Of a DNA stretch of 27,066 nucleotides, positions 25,603 through 27,066 are shown in pieces. Under the pieces are notes generated by a model. It did no database searches and was not told the DNA's origin. It worked only from the letters and a program-made list of their open reading frames with translations. Origin of the DNA: an uncultured Bacteroidales bacterium (GTDB lineage: Bacteria > Bacteroidota > Bacteroidia > Bacteroidales > UBA932). The stretch lies in assembly GCA_946187365.1 (NCBI GenBank), contig CAMHRD010000001.1, positions 1-27,066 of the forward strand. Reading direction: 5' to 3'. Position 1 is the first letter of the stretch. The number at the start of each line of letters is the position of its first letter. A program made the translations under genes and the position numbers.

Positions 25603-26850
25603 CTATTTGTCCGCCTCGGTACCCTTAATCAAGTTTTGATAGAGGCAGTTTACAACGCGGTTATGAACCGCCATAAAGCCACGCTCACGCTTGCCTGAGC
25701 AGCCGTTGGTCATGGAGACAATACCAAAGGTTCTCTCCTTGTTCCAGAGCATAATGGTGTAGACTCCGTAAGCACCTCCGGTGTGGCCCACCATTGTCTT
25801 GCCTGGGATAATGTCTTTATTGTTCCAGAGAGCAAATCCGTAGTAAACAGGCTCGCCTCCCTCAAATCCCTCTTCAGTTCCGGTCTCTGTAAAGCGGCTC
25901 TGCATAAGGAGAGCGCTCTGGCTTCCCAGAACCTTTGCACCGTTGGCTGCGGTTCCAAGACCCATGTGCATCTGCATAACCTTTGCCAATCCAACAGGGT
26001 TGATCTTCATTCCGCCGGTAGGCGAGAAGATAGGAGTTGAGTAACCGAATTCATACTCTGCAATCTCCTTTGTTCTAGGAGCGTACGCCTCTTTCTGCTC
26101 TTCCCATTTGCCCTCATTATCTTTCTCATAGAGAGAGACAAACTTTGTAGAATCCAGACTTGCAACCCAGTAACCTGCGTAGTCAATACCTACAGGTTTA
26201 AGAACGTTGTTTACAACATACTGGTCAAAGCGGATCTTGCTAACTCTCTCAATGATAGTTCCCAGGGTGTTGTAACCCAGGTTGCAGTACTCGTACTGAG
26301 TACCCGGACGGTAATCGTTGTAAGACTTTGCAAAGTCTGCATTCTTCTCAGGATTAATAACATCCAGTTTAAAATATCCCCCTGCATCGTTCAGAGATGA
26401 GGTGTGGGAGAGCAGCATGTAAGGTGTAATCTTTACATCCGGGAACTTAGGATTTCTAACCTTAAAGCCAACAAGATCACTCACATCTGCATCCAAATCC
26501 AGAGCACCCTTTTCCACCAGCTGCATAATGGAAGTAGCGGTGAAAGATTTTGAGATGGAGGCAATGCGGAAGAGGTCATCCTCCTGCAGAGGAGTCTGGT
26601 TCTCAAGGTTTTTGTAACCCCAACTGTTTTTGTATACAATCTCGTCTCCCTTTACAACGGCAACGCCCAATCCAATGACGTCCAAATCTGCCATAATTTT
26701 CTCTATACCCTTATCTATGCCCTCTGTGTAGAGAACCTCTTCAACGGGCTGAGTATCTTTGTTTTCCTTAGCAGTGTTGCAGGAAACAAGAGCCGTAATT
26801 CCAATAGCCAAAGCTATGACGGCAACTGATGAATAAGTAGAAATTTTCAT
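25603..26850 (-). CDS. Serine hydrolase lipoprotein, class C beta-lactamase / DD-peptidase fold
   Basis: A 415-residue lipoprotein: hydrophobic residues 8-21, lipobox LVSC with Cys24, then a polar linker. The beta-lactamase-family (S12) domain has SxxK as S98-I-S-K101, the YxN motif as Y188-C-N190, and an HTG motif in MVGHTGGAYGVYTIML near the C-terminus in place of KTG. All three catalytic elements are present. Such proteins can be DD-carboxypeptidases, esterases or amidases acting on peptidoglycan or small esters. True beta-lactamase activity is possible but not implied. It is the first gene of a three-gene minus-strand unit with the glycosyltransferase and YfhO-type protein. It has its own -7 element and diverges from mutS across 53 bases. 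Confidence 0.92.
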   Translation of the reverse strand: MKISTYSSVAVIALAIGITALVSCNTAKENKDTQPVEEVLYTEGIDKGIEKIMADLDVIGLGVAVVKGDEIVYKNSWGYKNLENQTPLQEDDLFRIASISKSFTATSIMQLVEKGALDLDADVSDLVGFKVRNPKFPDVKITPYMLLSHTSSLNDAGGYFKLDVINPEKNADFAKSYNDYRPGTQYEYCNLGYNTLGTIIERVSKIRFDQYVVNNVLKPVGIDYAGYWVASLDSTKFVSLYEKDNEGKWEEQKEAYAPRTKEIAEYEFGYSTPIFSPTGGMKINPVGLAKVMQMHMGLGTAANGAKVLGSQSALLMQSRFTETGTEEGFEGGEPVYYGFALWNNKDIIPGKTMVGHTGGAYGVYTIMLWNKERTFGIVSMTNGCSGKRERGFMAVHNRVVNCLYQNLIKGTEADK

Positions 26851-26868
26851 ACAAATTGTGAATTTTTA

Positions 26869-26876
26869 CAAATATA
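26869..26876 (-). promoter_or_regulatory. Serine-hydrolase operon -7 promoter element (TATATTTG)
   Basis: On the minus strand TATATTTG fits TAnnTTTG and ends 19 bases before the ATG at 26850, giving a leader of about 15 bases. It lies only 15 bases from the opposing mutS element. Confidence 0.5.
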
Positions 26877-26891
26877 GGAAAAGATAAATGC

Positions 26892-26899
26892 TAATTTTG
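26892..26899 (+). promoter_or_regulatory. mutS -7 promoter element (TAATTTTG)
   Basis: TAATTTTG fits TAnnTTTG and ends 5 bases before the mutS ATG at 26904, predicting a leaderless or nearly leaderless message. The -33 position would fall on the opposing serine-hydrolase -7 element. Confidence 0.5.
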
Positions 26900-26903
26900 C
26901 ATT

Positions 26904-27066
26904 ATGGGAGAGAGAAATCTTAATACACCGTTAATGAAGCAGTACGTGCAGTTCAAAGCACAGTACCCGGAGGCGCTCCTGCTTATGAGAGTGGGAGATT
27001 TTTATGAGGCCTACGGAGAGGATGCCCTTACGGTGAGCAAGGTTTTGGGAATAGTTCTTACAAAAC
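26904..27066 (+). CDS. mutS: DNA mismatch repair protein MutS, 3' part cut by window
   Basis: The frame opens at ATG 26904 and runs off the window end after 54 codons. The translated N-terminus contains LNTPLMKQYVQFKAQYPEAL and then LLMRVGDFYEAYGEDA. This is the MutS domain I opening with the mismatch-wedging Phe-Tyr-Glu at residues 33-35. MutS recognises mismatches and small loops and, with MutL, starts repair. The start is fixed by this motif spacing (Phe near residue 35, as in E. coli) and by the -7 element 5 bases upstream. Nothing can be said about the ATPase end, which lies outside. Confidence 0.95.
   Translation, partial: MGERNLNTPLMKQYVQFKAQYPEALLLMRVGDFYEAYGEDALTVSKVLGIVLTK

Noticed and set aside
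1..27066. Mobile elements, defence islands, CRISPR arrays, tRNA or rRNA genes, riboswitches
   Set aside because: No transposase, integrase, nuclease-array, spaced repeats, cloverleaf or conserved RNA motif was seen. Gene content and codon style look uniform, with no sign of recent transfer.

Overview
The window looks like chromosomal DNA from a member of the Bacteroidota, most likely Bacteroidales. Three things point there. Several start codons are preceded by the Bacteroidota-type -7 promoter element TAnnTTTG. Obvious Shine-Dalgarno sites are scarce. The families present are also typical: tandem DUF4251 proteins, a CorC/GldE-like CNNM-CBS protein, a PpiD-like 702-residue isomerase, a Bacteroidota-type YfhO protein, and a coaX / outer-membrane protein / TPR / lptC / corC block. 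Coding density is very high. No rRNA, tRNA, CRISPR array, insertion sequence or prophage gene was found, and no gene is visibly broken. The first and last genes are cut by the window edges.

Layout. (1) 1-3597 (+): two DUF4251 secreted proteins and a GH20 beta-N-acetylhexosaminidase, tightly spaced. (2) 3614-5892 (-): ruvB followed by an exported Ntn (C45-like) hydrolase. (3) 5893-6171: the largest gene-free stretch (279 bp). It carries the divergent ruvB and mfd promoters, a 40-bp AT-rich block and a cluster of DnaA-box-like 9-mers, so it resembles a replication origin. (4) 6172-14858 (+): mfd, coaX, an outer-membrane beta-barrel protein, a TPR protein, lptC and a corC-like gene. This run joins DNA repair and CoA synthesis to envelope and LPS assembly. 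(5) 14855-18143 (-): a periplasmic PPIase and ychF. (6) 18270-21729 (+): an endonuclease/exonuclease/phosphatase-family gene, thyA, folA and a sodium-dependent symporter. (7) 21726-26850 (-): a three-gene unit of serine hydrolase, glycosyltransferase and YfhO-type membrane protein. (8) 26904 to the end (+): the start of mutS, divergent from that unit.

Most genes are housekeeping (recombination, repair, folate/dTMP synthesis, CoA synthesis) or envelope functions. ThyA makes dihydrofolate, which FolA recycles. LptC and the barrel, TPR and PPIase proteins all belong to the envelope. I did not find a convincing new defence or mobile system. The points most worth a second look are the origin-like ruvB-mfd gap, a terminator-like hairpin inside the first codons of lptC, and repeated placement of the -7 element so close to start codons that many mRNAs should be leaderless or nearly so.
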